A stretch of DNA of 64,000 nucleotides from Cristatella mucedo (GCA_009760855.2 WPIO01000019.1:4875501-4939500); one strand, 5' to 3'. Positions 23,366 to 36,080 are shown, counted from the first letter of the stretch. Program-made: numbers and translations. The notes: generated by a model not told the origin, from the sequence alone.

Positions 23366-24485
23366 CCGTATTTTCCCGTGTACAAGCCCCCCGTTTTTCC
23401 AAAATCAGTGTTCAGATAATAAAGAGGGCCACTTACATGGGAGGTTACTTTTTGCTTTAATACTTCACTAAACACCGCTTGAATGCCGTCCAACAAAGAT
23501 TAAATGGTCGCCAAAATGTATTCGATGTATTAGGCATTTTTATCAACATAAATTTGACATTCAACGAACTCGGGAACTTTGAGGTGTCCCAGATCTACGA
23601 TATGGATTTAGTAGTGATAATATTTGATGCCCTCAGCAATAGAACTTTTGATGTTAAAGAAGCCAAGGCGGTATCAATCTAAACTACAGGAAACAAAAAA
23701 GTTTATACACCAAAGTGTTGGCATATGCAGCAGATGGCACAAAACTGAATTTGGTGGTCATTTTCCGAGTAAAACACTGCCAAAATAACAGATTCCAAAA
23801 GGATTGGTCCTTGAAGTTCACGCAAAGACTTGGATGGATAGAGAGGGAATGAAAGTTTGCTGCCAACCAAGAGGTCTTTTGAAAAAACCAGCCTTGCTCT
23901 AGATTGATTTGTTCAGGGGACATTTGATGGACAAAGTTAGGAAAGTGGCATCTGACATGAAAACTGAGCTGGATGTTATCTCTGGTGGTCTGACTAGTCC
24001 GTTGCAGCCTCTAGATGTAAGCATCAATAAACCGTCCAAGGTGGCCTTACGAGAAAATTGGACCAAATCGATAATGGGCCATGCGGGTGACAGCTTGACA
24101 CCAGCAGGAAGAATCAAGAAGCCATCCATTGGTTAGGTCTGTGAGTGGGCGGTGAAGGCCTGGAACGTAAAGCCAGAGATCATAGTCAAATATTTTTAAG
24201 AAGTGCGGCATATCAAATGCAATAAATGTAACAGAAGATGGCCCAGTCTATGAAGAGAATGATGACGACAACAAGGATAACGGATTTTCCGCCAAATTTC
24301 AAGCCTGTGATATCAACGAGGAAGACGGAGAATTTATCATCACCATTCCTGAAGCAGAGGATGGTCATAGTGGTATGAGTGATTATTGTGAGTCTTGATA
24401 TTATTCAGTTCATTTAGTTATTGAATAAAAAAAAATTCCAAAAAGTTGGTTTAAAAACTTTGGGGTTATACACGGCAAAATACGG
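23366..24485 (+). mobile_element. pogo/Tigger-like DNA transposon, degraded
   Basis: A 1120-bp element with terminal inverted repeats (left CCGTATTTTCCCGTGTACAA, right the complement of a diverged copy) and a TA dinucleotide at each side, as in the Tc1/mariner superfamily. Remnants of a DDE transposase are read on the plus strand with frameshifts: a block ending near 23682, then GGLTSPLQPLDVSINKP (23985-24035), the signature of the pogo/Tigger catalytic region, then CEWAVKAWN and an acidic C-terminus ending about 24395. The N-terminal DNA-binding half is largely missing. It is inactive and lies in a LINE B copy. Confidence 0.8.
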
Positions 24486-24745
24486 TAGTTGTCCTCTTCT
24501 CTCACTAAAAGGTTGCATGCGACTGGAGTTTCTTCTAGGCGGCTCAGAGACGAGACCTTCTCTTCCTCTGCGAACTCTAGCACATTCGGTCCAGCCGTAC
24601 TGCTCTGCGACATCTATACTACAAGCTTCATCAGCTGTTCTTCTGGCTCGACTACGCTTCTAATTTCCCTTCGTTGCATGAGATAAATTCTGTTGGCTAC
24701 AGGGTGCACATAGAAAGCCGCTTAAACTTTTAGTACGCTATAGAA
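24486..24745 (+). mobile_element. LINE B, right piece (3' end)
   Basis: Continues the LINE B copy after the pogo insertion (CTCACTAAAAGG, then TTGCATGAGATAAATTCTG and GAAAGCCGCTTAAAC, as at 80-150). It ends near the family 3' end. Confidence 0.65.
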
Positions 24746-25185
24746 GACTCTGCAGCGTTAAATTCGTTTAGTTTTAATGATTTATAGAAAGAGTTACGTT
24801 TGAAAATACACAACCGACCTTTCTGAGTGATCCGTGACTCTGTTCAATTGTAGATACCCCGCCTGCGCTTTGTACGAGAAACAAAATCATTGCACTTAAA
24901 CTCTTCTGACCGAGGATTGCCTTCTTTAAGAGAGCTCGTCGTGTCCGGTCGCAGAAAGCATTGCAATAGCTGATGCCCATCAACGCAGCTCACCTCTTCA
25001 TTTCCGTTTATTGCTCGCATCCAGGTCTTCAGATACCGACAACACCAGTTCTTCAAACAAATTAGGACCTGCCGCTACCATCGCCACCACCCAGGCTAGC
25101 CTTGTGCTGCTACGGCCTCTATATACCTACAAGCAGCCGACCTTCACTCACGCATGTACCACAACCGTCTACCAATGGAATCTCT
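24746..25185. other. No recognised gene or repeat
   Basis: Unrecognised DNA between LINE B and a SINE-like element. Confidence 0.35.
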
Positions 25186-25189
25186 GGAT

Positions 25190-25478
25190 TTCAGCCCGGG
25201 GGTCAGGGGTCAGGCCACGCTCCGGGAGTCAGACCACCTTGGCCATGGGTTCCACTCCCGAAGCAGCAGGCTTCGACAGCCACAGGAAGCCGCGACAGCC
25301 TCTATTCTGCCGCCGCCGCCCACCCCAAAGAGTGTCTTTTCTTACTGGAAGGCATTCCGCGCGGCGCGTATTCAATGCTTCACTTTAAGGCTTCGTCGGT
25401 GTCTAGGGGAGGTCTAGCGCCTAGAGAGAGATTGAGTTCTCTGAGGGCGCTTTATCAAGTGCATTATTATTATTAAAA
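25190..25478 (+). mobile_element. Possible third SINE family with LINE A tail
   Basis: The last 65 bp are the LINE A tail (GCGCCTAGAGAGAGATTGAG to GCATTATTATTATT), but the sequence before it is not LINE A. About 200 bp upstream a tRNA-like head may be present: GTCAGGCCACGCTCC and then GGGTTCCACTCCC, a fair B box about 50 bp later. A GC-rich body lies between. The head assignment is inferred from the box spacing only. Confidence 0.4.
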
Positions 25479-25662
25479 TCCCTTTCTATGCACCTCTGGC
25501 TTCGACAACTGCTAGGATTTCTTTTACTTTTTGAAATTAGGTCTGGAAAACAGGGCTCGAGACGCGGTTATTAATCATGGCAGGTTGCCAGATAATTTTT
25601 ACTGCCGTACACAGTTTGCCGGCTCGTCTCACTCGCCCGGTAAAGGCGTTAAAGCTGCTGCG

Positions 25663-27180
25663 TAATAATGATAATAATGATAATAATAATAATACACTTG
25701 ATAAAGCGCCCTTAGAGAATTCAATCTCTCTCTAGGCGCTTTACATTTGCTGCAAAGGAAACACGATCTAACGGTTAGTGGTATCATGCTTGATAAACAA
25801 TATGAATAACCTGGTTAGGGTTATATGCACAGGGTCAGCATGCAAGTGTGGTTAGTGGCAGCATGCAACAGTGTCAGCACGCATAAGCACATAAAGGACG
25901 AATCACAGGGACCCACTAAATACTGTCATATATAGGTGTGTTTTTAATTTCTTTGTAAATGTTGACAAGTCATGGGATGTCGTGACGAAAGTCGGGAGTG
26001 AGTTCCGGGCTTTGGGAGCATACGAACTAAAGGCACGGTCTCCAAAGGATTTGAGCTTTGTGCAAGATATAGGTAAACAGTTAGATTCCAAAAAGCAGGT
26101 GGTTTGATGCTTGGACTGGTGGGGAGTACATCTGATAGGTAGGCTGGAGCCAAAGAATGAAGGGACCTAAAAGTGAGCGACAATACCTTGAAGTCGATGC
26201 GTTGCTTGACTGGTAGCCAGTGCAGGTCGGCGAGTAGTGGTTTGATGTGGCAACTGCGACGCTCACGACAGACAAGCCTAGCTGCAGAGTTTTGCACCAG
26301 CCGTAAGCGTCTGATTGCACATGCCGGCAGGCCAGCGAGCAGTGAGTTACAGAAGTCAAAACGGGATGTCACAAATGCATGGACCAACTTAGATTTCGTC
26401 TCTCTATCTAAACAAGCCTGAATTTAACAGTGTTACCTAGCTGAAAGTAGATAAACTTTATTGTGGAGCTGATGTGGTCGTCTAAAGAAAGGTCACTTTG
26501 GAACATGATACCTAGATTTCGTGCAGATTCAACAGGAGATATGCTGGCAGAGCCAATTTTGAGCAGTAGCCTTTCCAATTTCTGAATCAGACTGGGTTTG
26601 CCCATAACTAGTAAGTTGGTTTTGTTATCATTCAATTTAAGAGAGTTTGCTGCCATCCATGTGCGGATGTCATCAATACATGCAGCAAGTGAGTTGGGCA
26701 AATTCGAGGTGCTCGCCGGCTGGGAGGTATCAAAGCAAAGGTACAACTGAGTGTCATCCGCATAGAAGTGAAAACCTAGATTGTGCTTGGCAATCACATT
26801 GGCAAGAGGAAGAGTATAAACCGTGAAAAGAACCGGACCAAGCATGGAGCCCTTAGGTACCCCATATTTCAGAGGCTCCTCGGATGATCTTTGTCTATTC
26901 ACATCAATACTCCGGAGTGTCCCACTGAGATAGGACCTGGACCAGTGCAGATCAGTGCCAGTGATGCCCTTGCTAGATGAGTGGCGCTCAAGAAGGACTT
27001 GGTGATTGATAGTATCAAAAGCTGCTGAAAGATCGAGCAAAACAAGCAGAGATACTCTACCCATGTCTGCATTCCTAAGTAGGTCGTCGTACACCAGAAG
27101 AAATGCTGACTCTGTGGAGTGATTAGCTCTAAAGACAGACTGAAACTTATTAGCATGAATTCTCCATTCCTCTGCTAAGT
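25663..27180 (-). mobile_element. LINE A with intact reverse transcriptase core
   Basis: The best LINE A copy, 5'-truncated, about 1.5 kb, read on the minus strand. One open frame (27094-26408, 228 codons) holds the RT core: LLDLSAAFDTINH (motif A), GVPKGSMLGP (motif B) and FHFYADDTQLY (motif C, YADD), then LNDNKTNLLVMG. A second frame (26387-25944) has the thumb region LHWLPVKQRIDFKVLSLTF and RSLHSLAPAYL. The 3' UTR ends with the hairpin tail and (ATT)n at 25663-25695. The family is CR1/L2-like by motif wording. The missing endonuclease and the frame break make it non-autonomous. Confidence 0.85.
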
Positions 27181-27630
27181 ACTCGCAAACGATTGCTCAC
27201 ACGAAAATTTCCTGTGAGTGCCCCAACAATCAGTACTGGCTATTGCTTTCTTATCCGTAGCCTAGCTACACTAAGGAAGATGCACGCCTGTAATACGCTC
27301 GACTCACAACCGCTCTGTTGCTTCACGTAAATTTGGACTTAGTAGAGGGAGGCAGGTCTGCTTTCATATTTTCCAGTTGAGATGGACTTCGAAATTGGGC
27401 GTGGGTCTCTTACATTGCTCGCTGAAGCTCAATGCCTTAATTCCTTGAAAACTTGGCAATGGCTCTATCCTACTGATATAATTATACCTTTCGGTTCTAT
27501 TGAGCTCGTACGGATCGGGAAATTCCAGTAACTCCCCAGGCACCCCTCCAAACTTTCAGCGAGAGCTGGCAAAGAGTATTTTTTTCGGACCCAATCCACT
27601 AGAGACGCTAATAATACTAATCAGTATCCT
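27181..27630. other. No recognised gene or repeat
   Basis: Unrecognised DNA between two LINE A copies. Confidence 0.4.
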
Positions 27631-27631
27631 A

Positions 27632-27762
27632 ATCATCATCATAATAATACACTAGATATAGTGCCCTCGGAGAACTCGCTCTCTTTCTAGGCACTTCACA
27701 TCTGCTGCAAAGGAAGCACGATTGAATGGATTAGTGGTGATAAATCGTCGTGCACGATCAGG
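27632..27762 (-). mobile_element. LINE A 3' tail
   Basis: The antisense tail (AATAATACACTAGATATAGT, hairpin, GGCACTTCACATCTGCTGC) and about 60 bp of 3' UTR. Confidence 0.7.
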
Positions 27763-27767
27763 ATTGG

Positions 27768-27771
<4 letters not shown>

Positions 27772-27834
<63 letters not shown>
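27772..27834. repeat. (GA)n microsatellite
   Basis: About 31 uninterrupted GA units. Confidence 0.97.
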
Positions 27835-27837
<3 letters not shown>

Positions 27838-28154
27838 GCCGTCGTTCCTCTAAAGGATTTAAACATATTTTCAGAGCCGGAGAAGAGAAAATTCTGTGTT
27901 TAAAAAGTTCTAAAGACTCATGCCTAGTGGTGCAACTTCCGTGTGCAGCTTTAGGCTCTTCGTAGAGAGATGTGATATTCTTTTTTAGACGAGTGGGTTT
28001 AAGCAGACTTCCGGTCAGAGTAACTCTGCCACGGAGATTCAAGCTCAACCAGCTGGAAGGAATAAAATTGTTGAGAGTCTTAAGAGCCGTTCCAGACGCT
28101 AAAAAATATTGGGAGTGAAAAATTCGTAGAATCAAATCACTTCCTAGTCAGCGA

Positions 28155-29295
28155 TAAAATGCAGTGTCTGCGTGCATAAGCACGCTAGGGGCTATTTACT
28201 TGGACAGACCAAATGCTGTGAGGAACTGTTTGATTTTTAGTTTCTTTTTAAATGTTGTCGAGTCAGGCGGTGTTGTGACGTCAGTTGGGAGTGAGTCTTA
28301 GGCTTTTAGAAGCATACGAACTGACGGCACGGTGTCCTAAGGATTTGAGGTTGGTCATAGGCACAGCTAAACTTAAAATTGAGCCAGAAGAACGGATGGT
28401 ACCATGCAAAATGTGAGAAGGAAGTATTTCCGATCGGTAGGCCGTAGGAAGAGGACCTCCAAGTGAGTGGCAGACCTATAAGTCGAAACGCTGCTTGATA
28501 GGTACCCGCTGAATTTTGGTGAGAAGTGTTACATCGTGGCAGTTGTCAAGTTCACGACAGACAACCCTATCTGAAGAGCTTTGCACCAAGAGTTGTGAGT
28601 TGCATAAGTCTTGTCGGGTTGTCGAAAAACTCACGGTCCAGCTTGGCTGAAGAATCCTTATCCAAACAAGGCCATGTTTTCGTAATGTTGTGGAGCTGAA
28701 AGTACACAGACTTTACTTTTGTGGAACTGAGGCAGTCATCTAGTGAAAGGTCATCATGTAGTAGGATATCCAGATTTCGTACGAAGGCAGCAAAAGATTC
28801 GCTGACTGAGCCCATTTTTATGTTTATGTTTTCAAATTTCTGAGTAACACTCGATAGCCTATAGCTTTATTAAGTTGTTTTCATCGACGTTCAATTCGAG
28901 GAATCTAGTTGCCCTTCAGCTGCACATGTCGTTACTACACGCTGCCACTGGAGCTGAGAGCGTTTGAATTGCTGGAAGAGAGGACCGATCAAAGCAGATG
29001 GGCAGCTTCGTGTCTTCTGCACGGAAAAATTAATCAATGCGTGGCTAGTGCTTGGAGATTACATCGGCAAGAGGGAGAGTATGCACTGTAAAAAGAAGTG
29101 AACCTCGAAAAAGATCCGTGGGGTACTCGATACTTTAAGGGCTCACCGGATACCAGCGTACCACGAACGCTTACGCTCTGTAATCTCGCGCTGAGATAGG
29201 AGCTAGACTGTTTCAATCCAGTGACAGTGATGCCCAGGTTAGATGATAGGCGCTCGAGAAGACAGCAGAATGGGTCGCACATGGGAAAAGCCTGG
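28155..29295 (-). mobile_element. Old, diverged LINE A copy
   Basis: The 3' UTR and RT remnants on the minus strand, clearly collinear with 25900-27000 but more diverged (for example DDLSLDDCLSSTKVKSVYFQ, EPLKYRVPHGS). YADD is lost and there are many frame breaks. A short LINE A 3' piece in the other orientation may follow at about 29400-29490. Confidence 0.7.
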
Positions 29296-29865
29296 CGCCG
29301 TTATGAGCGCTTCGTTTGCTGCCTAAAGGCATTAGTGCATACGCGTGCTATAACGGGTGCTACCGCACGCGTCTGTAGCATACATGCCGTCTGCAGTCCT
29401 GTCGAATAGACTTCTATCCTAGCTCGTATGCTCCCAAAGCTGAGACAGCTACCAACTGTTATCGCAACATCCCTTGACTTGACGACGTTTAATATAATGG
29501 AGCTAATAACCCCCGTTGCTCCTCCCAACATTTGTTGTGTGCATGGGATTGTTCTTCACATGTCCAGGTAAGCAAAGTTATGCATCTTATACCTGCGTCC
29601 GCGTAACCCTCTTTAGTTCAAGAAGAGGTCCAACCAGTGCATTGCGTACAGTCCTGAGACTCATAAAACGCCAAACGGTAAAGACCGAGCGTTCGAAATT
29701 GAGAAAACAGCTTTATCAAAAACACCAAACTGGCGAAAGCTCAGAGAATTCCTTAAACATTGCAGCCGGCACTGCGACATTTATGCAGACTCGTTAAACT
29801 CACTTATAGCAGTTAGCGCTCATCGCAATGGCTGCACAGACTGCCAGAAAGAGTCGCTATTCCGT

Positions 29866-30232
<367 letters not shown>

Positions 30233-30243
30233 GCTGCTGCTGC

Positions 30244-30279
<36 letters not shown>

Positions 30280-30298
30280 TGCTGCTGCTGCTGCTGTC
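30233..30298. repeat. (CTG)n(CCG)n(CTG)n trinucleotide run
   Basis: CTG units, a block of about ten CCG units, then CTG units again. Symmetrical, and directly next to the GA array. Confidence 0.95.
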
Positions 30299-30379
30299 AT
30301 GCCGATCGGCATGTGGGCGGCATGTGGGCGGCACGAGTGGTGGGAAGGTCGGCTTCCAGAACGCAAACAAGAGCCAAGA

Positions 30380-31500
30380 GACTTCTGCTAATGCAACAAA
30401 AGAGAAAGTGAGAAGCATTAGCTGAGTCAGGTGGGAAGTTGAGGTAGTGTGTAGCATGGAAGTAGCAGCTCGGGACCGCTGGAAAGGACTGCCACAATCG
30501 ACAAGAGGAGAATAGACGTCGTTGCCCTGGAATTGTGGATGTGAGTTCCGAAGTCTCGGTCCTGCATAGCAAAAGCTTCTGTCGCCAACGGTCTTTAAGC
30601 GGAAGAATGGATTACCTAATTTATTGCCCATAAAAGACCTGAGGTCACGAGGATGAAGCTGTTGCACCAGTTCAGCTAGATATGAATGGGGTCAAACAAT
30701 GGCGGGTCTTGTGGTTCGACATAAGAACGTTACTCTTTATTCGTCGATCCACCGGAAGCCATCGAAGCTCCTTCAGCAAAGGAGACACACACAGTACAGC
30801 ACATAACTTCAGAATGACCCTGGTCCACCGGCAGGCTAGCACCACAAACGTAGAAAAACAGACCGAAAATATGCATCCAAAAAATGGTTGTTAACATATG
30901 TATGTACAGCCCATAGTCAGTTAGAGCAATATCATAGGAAAGCATAAGTGCACACCAAGTTCTGTATAGTCAAAATTCTGGCATGATATCTTTGATAACT
31001 AGCCTTGCAGCCATGTTCATTGCCAGCTGCAGAGGCTTAATGGCTTTTTCGGTAGCCCAAACGGGATTAAATTCAAGTAGTCTATCCTAGACAGAACTTG
31101 GAAGCTCGTTAAGTTTGCAGCAAGCCATGGTGATTGAAAGTAACTACTCTTACACAAGGATCGGATGTGGTGGCTAGCTGTTGAAGGCAGTCCTCGTTAG
31201 AAAACTTTCAAAATGTTGGCAGTAATTAAAGAGGATGCCTAAATTCCGAGCACAAGATGACGGTCTCACAACAGCAGCACCAATTAGAAGTAAAAAGTCT
31301 CTTAGTCCAGCTGCACATTTGCGATGTCCTATGAGTATAAATTCGGTTTTGTTGTCTTTTAGTCTAAGGAAATCGGCCGAGACCCAGAATCGAATGTCTG
31401 ACATGCAAGAATTCAATTTAGCAGCTGCTGCTCCAGATTCCGACGAATTAAACGACAAATATAGCTTAAAGCGAGGCTCTAGCAGCTCAGACGGTTGAAC
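30380..31500 (-). mobile_element. LINE B, 3' half, degraded
   Basis: Antisense LINE B from near the 3' end (30380) to the region before the RT C-terminus. Minus-strand remnants read LYLSFNSSESGAAAAKLN and LRLKDNKTEFILIGHR. An unrelated-looking piece at about 30790-30960 may be an insertion or a diverged part. A second short LINE B fragment follows at about 31495-31610. Confidence 0.7.
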
Positions 31501-31614
31501 AACATGTGCTACAGTCGGCAGTTGAAGTGAAGATGTCGTTGCATAAGAATTGTGAATGTGAGTCGTACAGTCTACGACCTGTAAATCAAAAGCAGTCATC
31601 GGCAGCCATTTACT

Positions 31615-33765
31615 CACTCTCGCGTGTAACCATAAAATCTGGTCTCTCAAGCCGCAAATCGGGCTTCCCGATATTTCAAGACAAGGAGCTTCACCTATGG
31701 CCTGCACTGTGCTACATTGGTCACCATGTCGCCATTGGCATCTTCTAGATTAAAACTAGTAAGTTCCATAGAGTTGTTATTGAAGATTGTGTACTTAATT
31801 GTGCACTCAGTTTACAGTATCGTAGCAGTCTAGGCATTATTCTCAACAGACTGCTGGTTAGCGGCGACGTTTACGGTAGATATCTCTATCTTTTACTTAA
31901 GACATCGACGTACCTCTTCCTTTCATGGTATTACTCTCAGCTTCAATACTAATATATTCTTCTCAGCTTCATGTAGTGCCTCGAGAACTCTTTGGACCGA
32001 CGCATTACTCAGAGATCGCATAAATTACCTCAATTGCCGATTCAAAATGTGCCTAATACTCTCTTAGGTCGGCACCAAAACTCGTTCAATTTAATCAGGT
32101 GAATCTCTTTCGAACTCCCCACTTTTGCCAGAGCCAGAAGCTACATCAGTGTTGAAGAACTCAATACATATCTTCCGTCAGTACACATCTTTTGAATCAA
32201 GCGATTAAAGAAATACACGTTTCAGATACAATAATTGTCAACGAGCAATGCGACTAGAAAGAGACGGCTGCTAAATAACTTCCGCTGCGAAAAATGGGTT
32301 ACATGCAGGTGCAGCTACTTCCACGCTGCGGCAGAACTAGGCCGTCAAAGTAACAGAGCTCGTAAAAACGTGAATCCTAGACGGAGCAGCACGACGGGCA
32401 TCGGTGACCGAACTCAGCCTTGGAATCACGGCTAGTGACTTTTAGGTGCAGCACTGACGCGAGTAGGCATTCCCAGCGTAGCGGAACACGGAAGCAGCGA
32501 CAAACGGCGTCCATACCTTAACGTAATAAGTTCAGATCCATAACGTAGTCTATTTGACAGCCACGAAGGCTTGCATGTGTCCAGCATCAGCCATAGCGTA
32601 CAGCAACTTTCTTTCGACGCCACAACTTCACAACTGGGCTGCCTAGGCCAAAGCAGGTGCACAACTGACTGTGACTGAGTGCTACATTACTTGGGTTTTT
32701 ATGCTGCCTAACAATGGGATATTACAAAGTCGACTACACACGGTTCGACGACTGGAGCACAAGCCAGCGAAACTGCTACGGCACTGTCGACTGCCAGCTA
32801 AATGGCTTCGGCTTTTACGCTTCCTAACCACGGATTATCAAACAAACGATACCAAACCGTTAGAATTCAGGAAACGCGTATCACAAATATCTCGGCGTGA
32901 TAAATCTGTCTCGCCGATTTAGCACAGCTCGCTGCCGATTCAGGGCTGAAACTGCAGGCGTCCGCCAGTCTTCGGCCAAGTGAGGTGCTGGTAAAGTGAA
33001 GGCCTGGTAAGCCAAGAGTTCAGAAAGTGCATCGAAGGCCGCTGCGACGACGCTGCGCCGGCTGGCAGCGATAGCGACGAATGGAAAGCAGCTCCGACGG
33101 CAGCTGCGCAAAGGACGTCCGGAAATCCTTCGATCGACCGGCCGCATACGGCAGGCCGGGAAGGGAGCGTCCGCTTAGCCCAAGCGGCTGGAGGGAAGCA
33201 TCTCGGCAGCTCCTTCCGGGTCACTGCGGAAATTGGGCACTACGAAGGCAGCCCGCGTGTAGAGAGCGGCGGCTCTCAGCACGCAGGCTGGCAAAAGCAG
33301 CCCGAGGTGCAGAGCCAAGGTGTTGCGACAGCCGTCGAGTGGCTCCATTGCAGGCCGCAATAGAATTTCTCTCGACTTTTTACGAGCGAAAGCTAGTGCG
33401 TCATAATCGCTTGTTGTGTACCATATGAAATGAGCATATCTAACGTCGACGATCACTCGGCTGCACAATCGCAGTCGAGTCGTACGGTAGTTGTTGCTAT
33501 GTATGGCACGCGACTCTCTACGGCTATACCCTCGATTGATTGCGTTACGAGATTGACTTTTTATATTCAGGCATGAGCGTTCTTGATTGTTGTCGGGCTA
33601 TCTGCTACTATCGGCATACCTGCGTGTTCCGGTACACCTGCATACCTGTGTGTGCATGCCTGTGTGTGCCGGTGCCCCTTCGCACCTGTATGTGCATACC
33701 CGGTGTGCCAGTGCACCTGCATACCTGTGAGTGCCGGTGGTGCAACCAACGTTAGCAGTGCTTAG
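31615..33765. other. No recognised gene; minor degenerate repeat
   Basis: No gene or known transposon. 33600-33745 holds a degenerate tandem repeat around CACCTGCATACCTGTGTGTG. A 12-nt match to a 5.8S rRNA motif near 33450 is too short to mean anything. Confidence 0.35.
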
Positions 33766-33767
33766 AG

Positions 33768-34150
33768 CGACAAACACGGCGTCGCTTGTGCATAGAGACA
33801 GCCAACTTTACCGCTATGGACTCCGTGCCCATAGCAGGAAGTTCAACGGGCAGCCGGCATCTGTTTATATTTACATTAAGTAAAAGTGTTTTGAGATATC
33901 CTTTCGGTTTAGGTCTTGTGATTTGGGCTTTGGGGTATATGGTGTAGGATTTGGGGTTTAGATAGTAGCGTTTACGGCTTTTATGTTTTTGGGTTAAGGG
34001 CTGACGTTTTAGGGCTCAGGGCTTAGGATGTAGGAGTTAAGGTATACGGTTTACAGATGCTGGCTACGTTGTTGAAGTTTCTGCTACGGCTAAAGTGCCC
34101 TTTAGCAGAACATTGACTGTTTTGATGCAAAGCAGAGCCGTTTTAGGTGG
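33768..34150 (+). mobile_element. MITE-like element with palindromic ends and telomere-like core
   Basis: The left end (GGCGTCGCTTG..., GTGCCCATAGCAGG, GTTCAACG) matches the elements at 34555 and, inverted, 34780-35075. The core, 33888-34060, is a run of degenerate GGGTTTAGG / GGGCTTAGG-type words. The right end has CTGCTACGGCTAAAGTGCCC...TAGCAGAAC, a palindrome like the left one. It has no coding capacity. Confidence 0.55.
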
Positions 34151-34554
34151 GAAAATTACCTCGGTTCCAGAGCCGCTGCCGCACGTGTGTAACCCTGCTT
34201 ATAACCGCATATCAAAACAACGCACCGTTTCGTAACTGAAATAGAGATACCGAACAGCTCTTCAACTGCTTAATTAGCTCTAAGAAAATCTCCGGCACAG
34301 TATCTGCTTAGCCTTCGCGGCTTTGTTGAGATATAGACGAAGACGCTAGGATGCTTCACTGCTAACCGCTGTGTAGAATCCGGTCTGCTCACTACAAGCA
34401 TTGAAGTGTCGTTGTCAACAAGCAGTTTTAATTATGCATATCATGTTAATTAGCGTCGTCACTTTAAGCGAGCTTCCTTAGTTATTTGACGTGCTGTCAT
34501 GATACGCGGTAGCTACTTACATTGGTAATGTTCACTGCGTGCTAGCTACTTACG
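34151..34554. other. Unrecognised spacer between MITE-like elements
   Basis: No coding or repeat content was recognised; it may be an eroded part of the same element family. Confidence 0.3.
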
Positions 34555-35075
34555 TTGCTGACCAGCTAGCTACCTACGCAGCTAATATAGCGTCGTTTGT
34601 TTATACAGCCATGTCAGGTTCTGCTATGGGCACAGTGCCCGTGCAGAGCATAGGGCCCATAGCAGGCTGTTCAACATGGTCGCCAGTGTATTATATTAAA
34701 TATATAATAATTATAATATAATTAATATATAATAACGTTAAAAAAATACGTATTTATTTACTTCTCCGTTTGGAGCTTCTCACTAATACCTAAATACTAA
34801 ACCCTAAGCCCTAAAATCTGAACTATAAACCCAAAAACCCAAAAAATACAAAACTTAACCAATAGACCATAAACCGTGAACCCAAAAACATACACCCCCT
34901 TAAGGTTAAACCCACAATCCTAAGCCCTAGGCTAAAAATATAGCTCTAAAACTTAACGTATATATAAACATACGGTGGCGACCACAATGAACAGCCTGTT
35001 ACGGGCACTGTGCCCTTAGCAGAGCCTGACAAGGCTGTACGAACAAACGACGCCATATTAGCTGACTTACGTTGA
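34555..35075. mobile_element. Foldback pair of the same MITE-like family
   Basis: The left arm, 34570-34690, and the right arm, 34970-35070, are inverted copies (GCGTCGTTTGTTTATACAGC on the left and its diverged complement on the right). Each arm contains a palindrome of the form CTGCTA.GGGCAC.GTGCCC..AGCAG. Between them lie an AT-rich stretch (34688-34760) and a degenerate CCCTAAA-rich stretch (34790-34960), the reverse complement of the core at 33888-34060. Confidence 0.65.
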
Positions 35076-35079
35076 CACT

Positions 35080-35920
35080 TCTGCAGCCGAGCTCGCCGTG
35101 CACTTTCTCCAGTGGTCCGTACATTCGCGGATTTCCCGCATGCATTGCGAGTTCGCTGCGCTCTGAGCGCTGCATTCGTTACGCCGGCACAGCGAGTCCA
35201 TTAAGATGGATATTGTGTATAGCCAGCCGGAGTGCATGGTGATTAAATCGTGGGCGGCATCGCGCGGGTACTACGCTCGGCAGTTTTAACTAGATTAAAG
35301 TGGCAAATATTTAATGACGTGGTTTTTTCTTTACCAATTTTCCATTGAGCTTGGCGAAATTAGTTAATCTCCGCTGGCGCAGCGAGGGGAAACTTAGGGC
35401 ATTCGGCTAACTAAAACGATACGTTACGCTATTTAATTTAACTTACTTGAAAGTAATCCTCATTGCTTTGTAACTAGACAGGAATCTTCTCAATTAACCG
35501 AAACCAGAAATACAAGAAACTAAAGGAAGACCTTGGGACAGCCTTATACTATAGGCGGTACGTTTACCATAAAACTTCTATGAATGCGCTGCGAAAGTAG
35601 TTGCATTATGTGGTTTGATCTGATACTGTCCTGGCTCGAAAATGGTGTTTAAAACAGATCAAAGCATATGTAAGTAGCATGAAACGTGAAGTGATGTCAT
35701 CTCAGTAGTATAATGAGTGTCATTTGATCTTGCATCAGTAACTTAATTACACTGTGAATAATGCAAAAGAAACCCCACTAGCGTAATAGTATCAAAAGGG
35801 AGTGTGCACATGTTTCAAAAAACAATATGCGTGCGATATCGTAGACCGCAAATGATGTAAGTTTGGATTTCTTGCTGTTAAGCAGAGTAAATTAATTTAA
35901 GGTAATAAAAAAATTCAACC
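35080..35920. other. No recognised gene or repeat
   Basis: Unrecognised, AT-richer in its second half. Confidence 0.4.
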
Positions 35921-35924
35921 GATC

Positions 35925-36080
35925 TAACAGCCGCCTTCTTACAGTGGTTGAAAGGCCTTAGCATCTATCACCCCGCTTGCATTAGGCTCTATACAACTGC
36001 CCGCTGTAGAGCTCAAATCTACGACCTGAGCAGCGAGGTGCGAGAACCATGTAGGGTAGCTGAGCCATGAGCCCCGTGCG
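35925..36080 (-). mobile_element. SINE1 copy, diverged
   Basis: Antisense SINE1: GATCTAACAGCCGCC, the body, B-box complement AAATCTACGACC and GAGCCATGAGCC. The B box is mutated. Confidence 0.65.

Noticed and set aside
33440-33470. Match to the 5.8S rRNA motif GATCACTCGGCT
   Set aside because: Only 12 bases match and the expected following conserved part is absent; no rRNA neighbours.
33888-34060. A true telomere or chromosome end
   Set aside because: The G-rich heptamers are degenerate, internal and part of a repeated element with conserved ends, so they are at most telomere-like.
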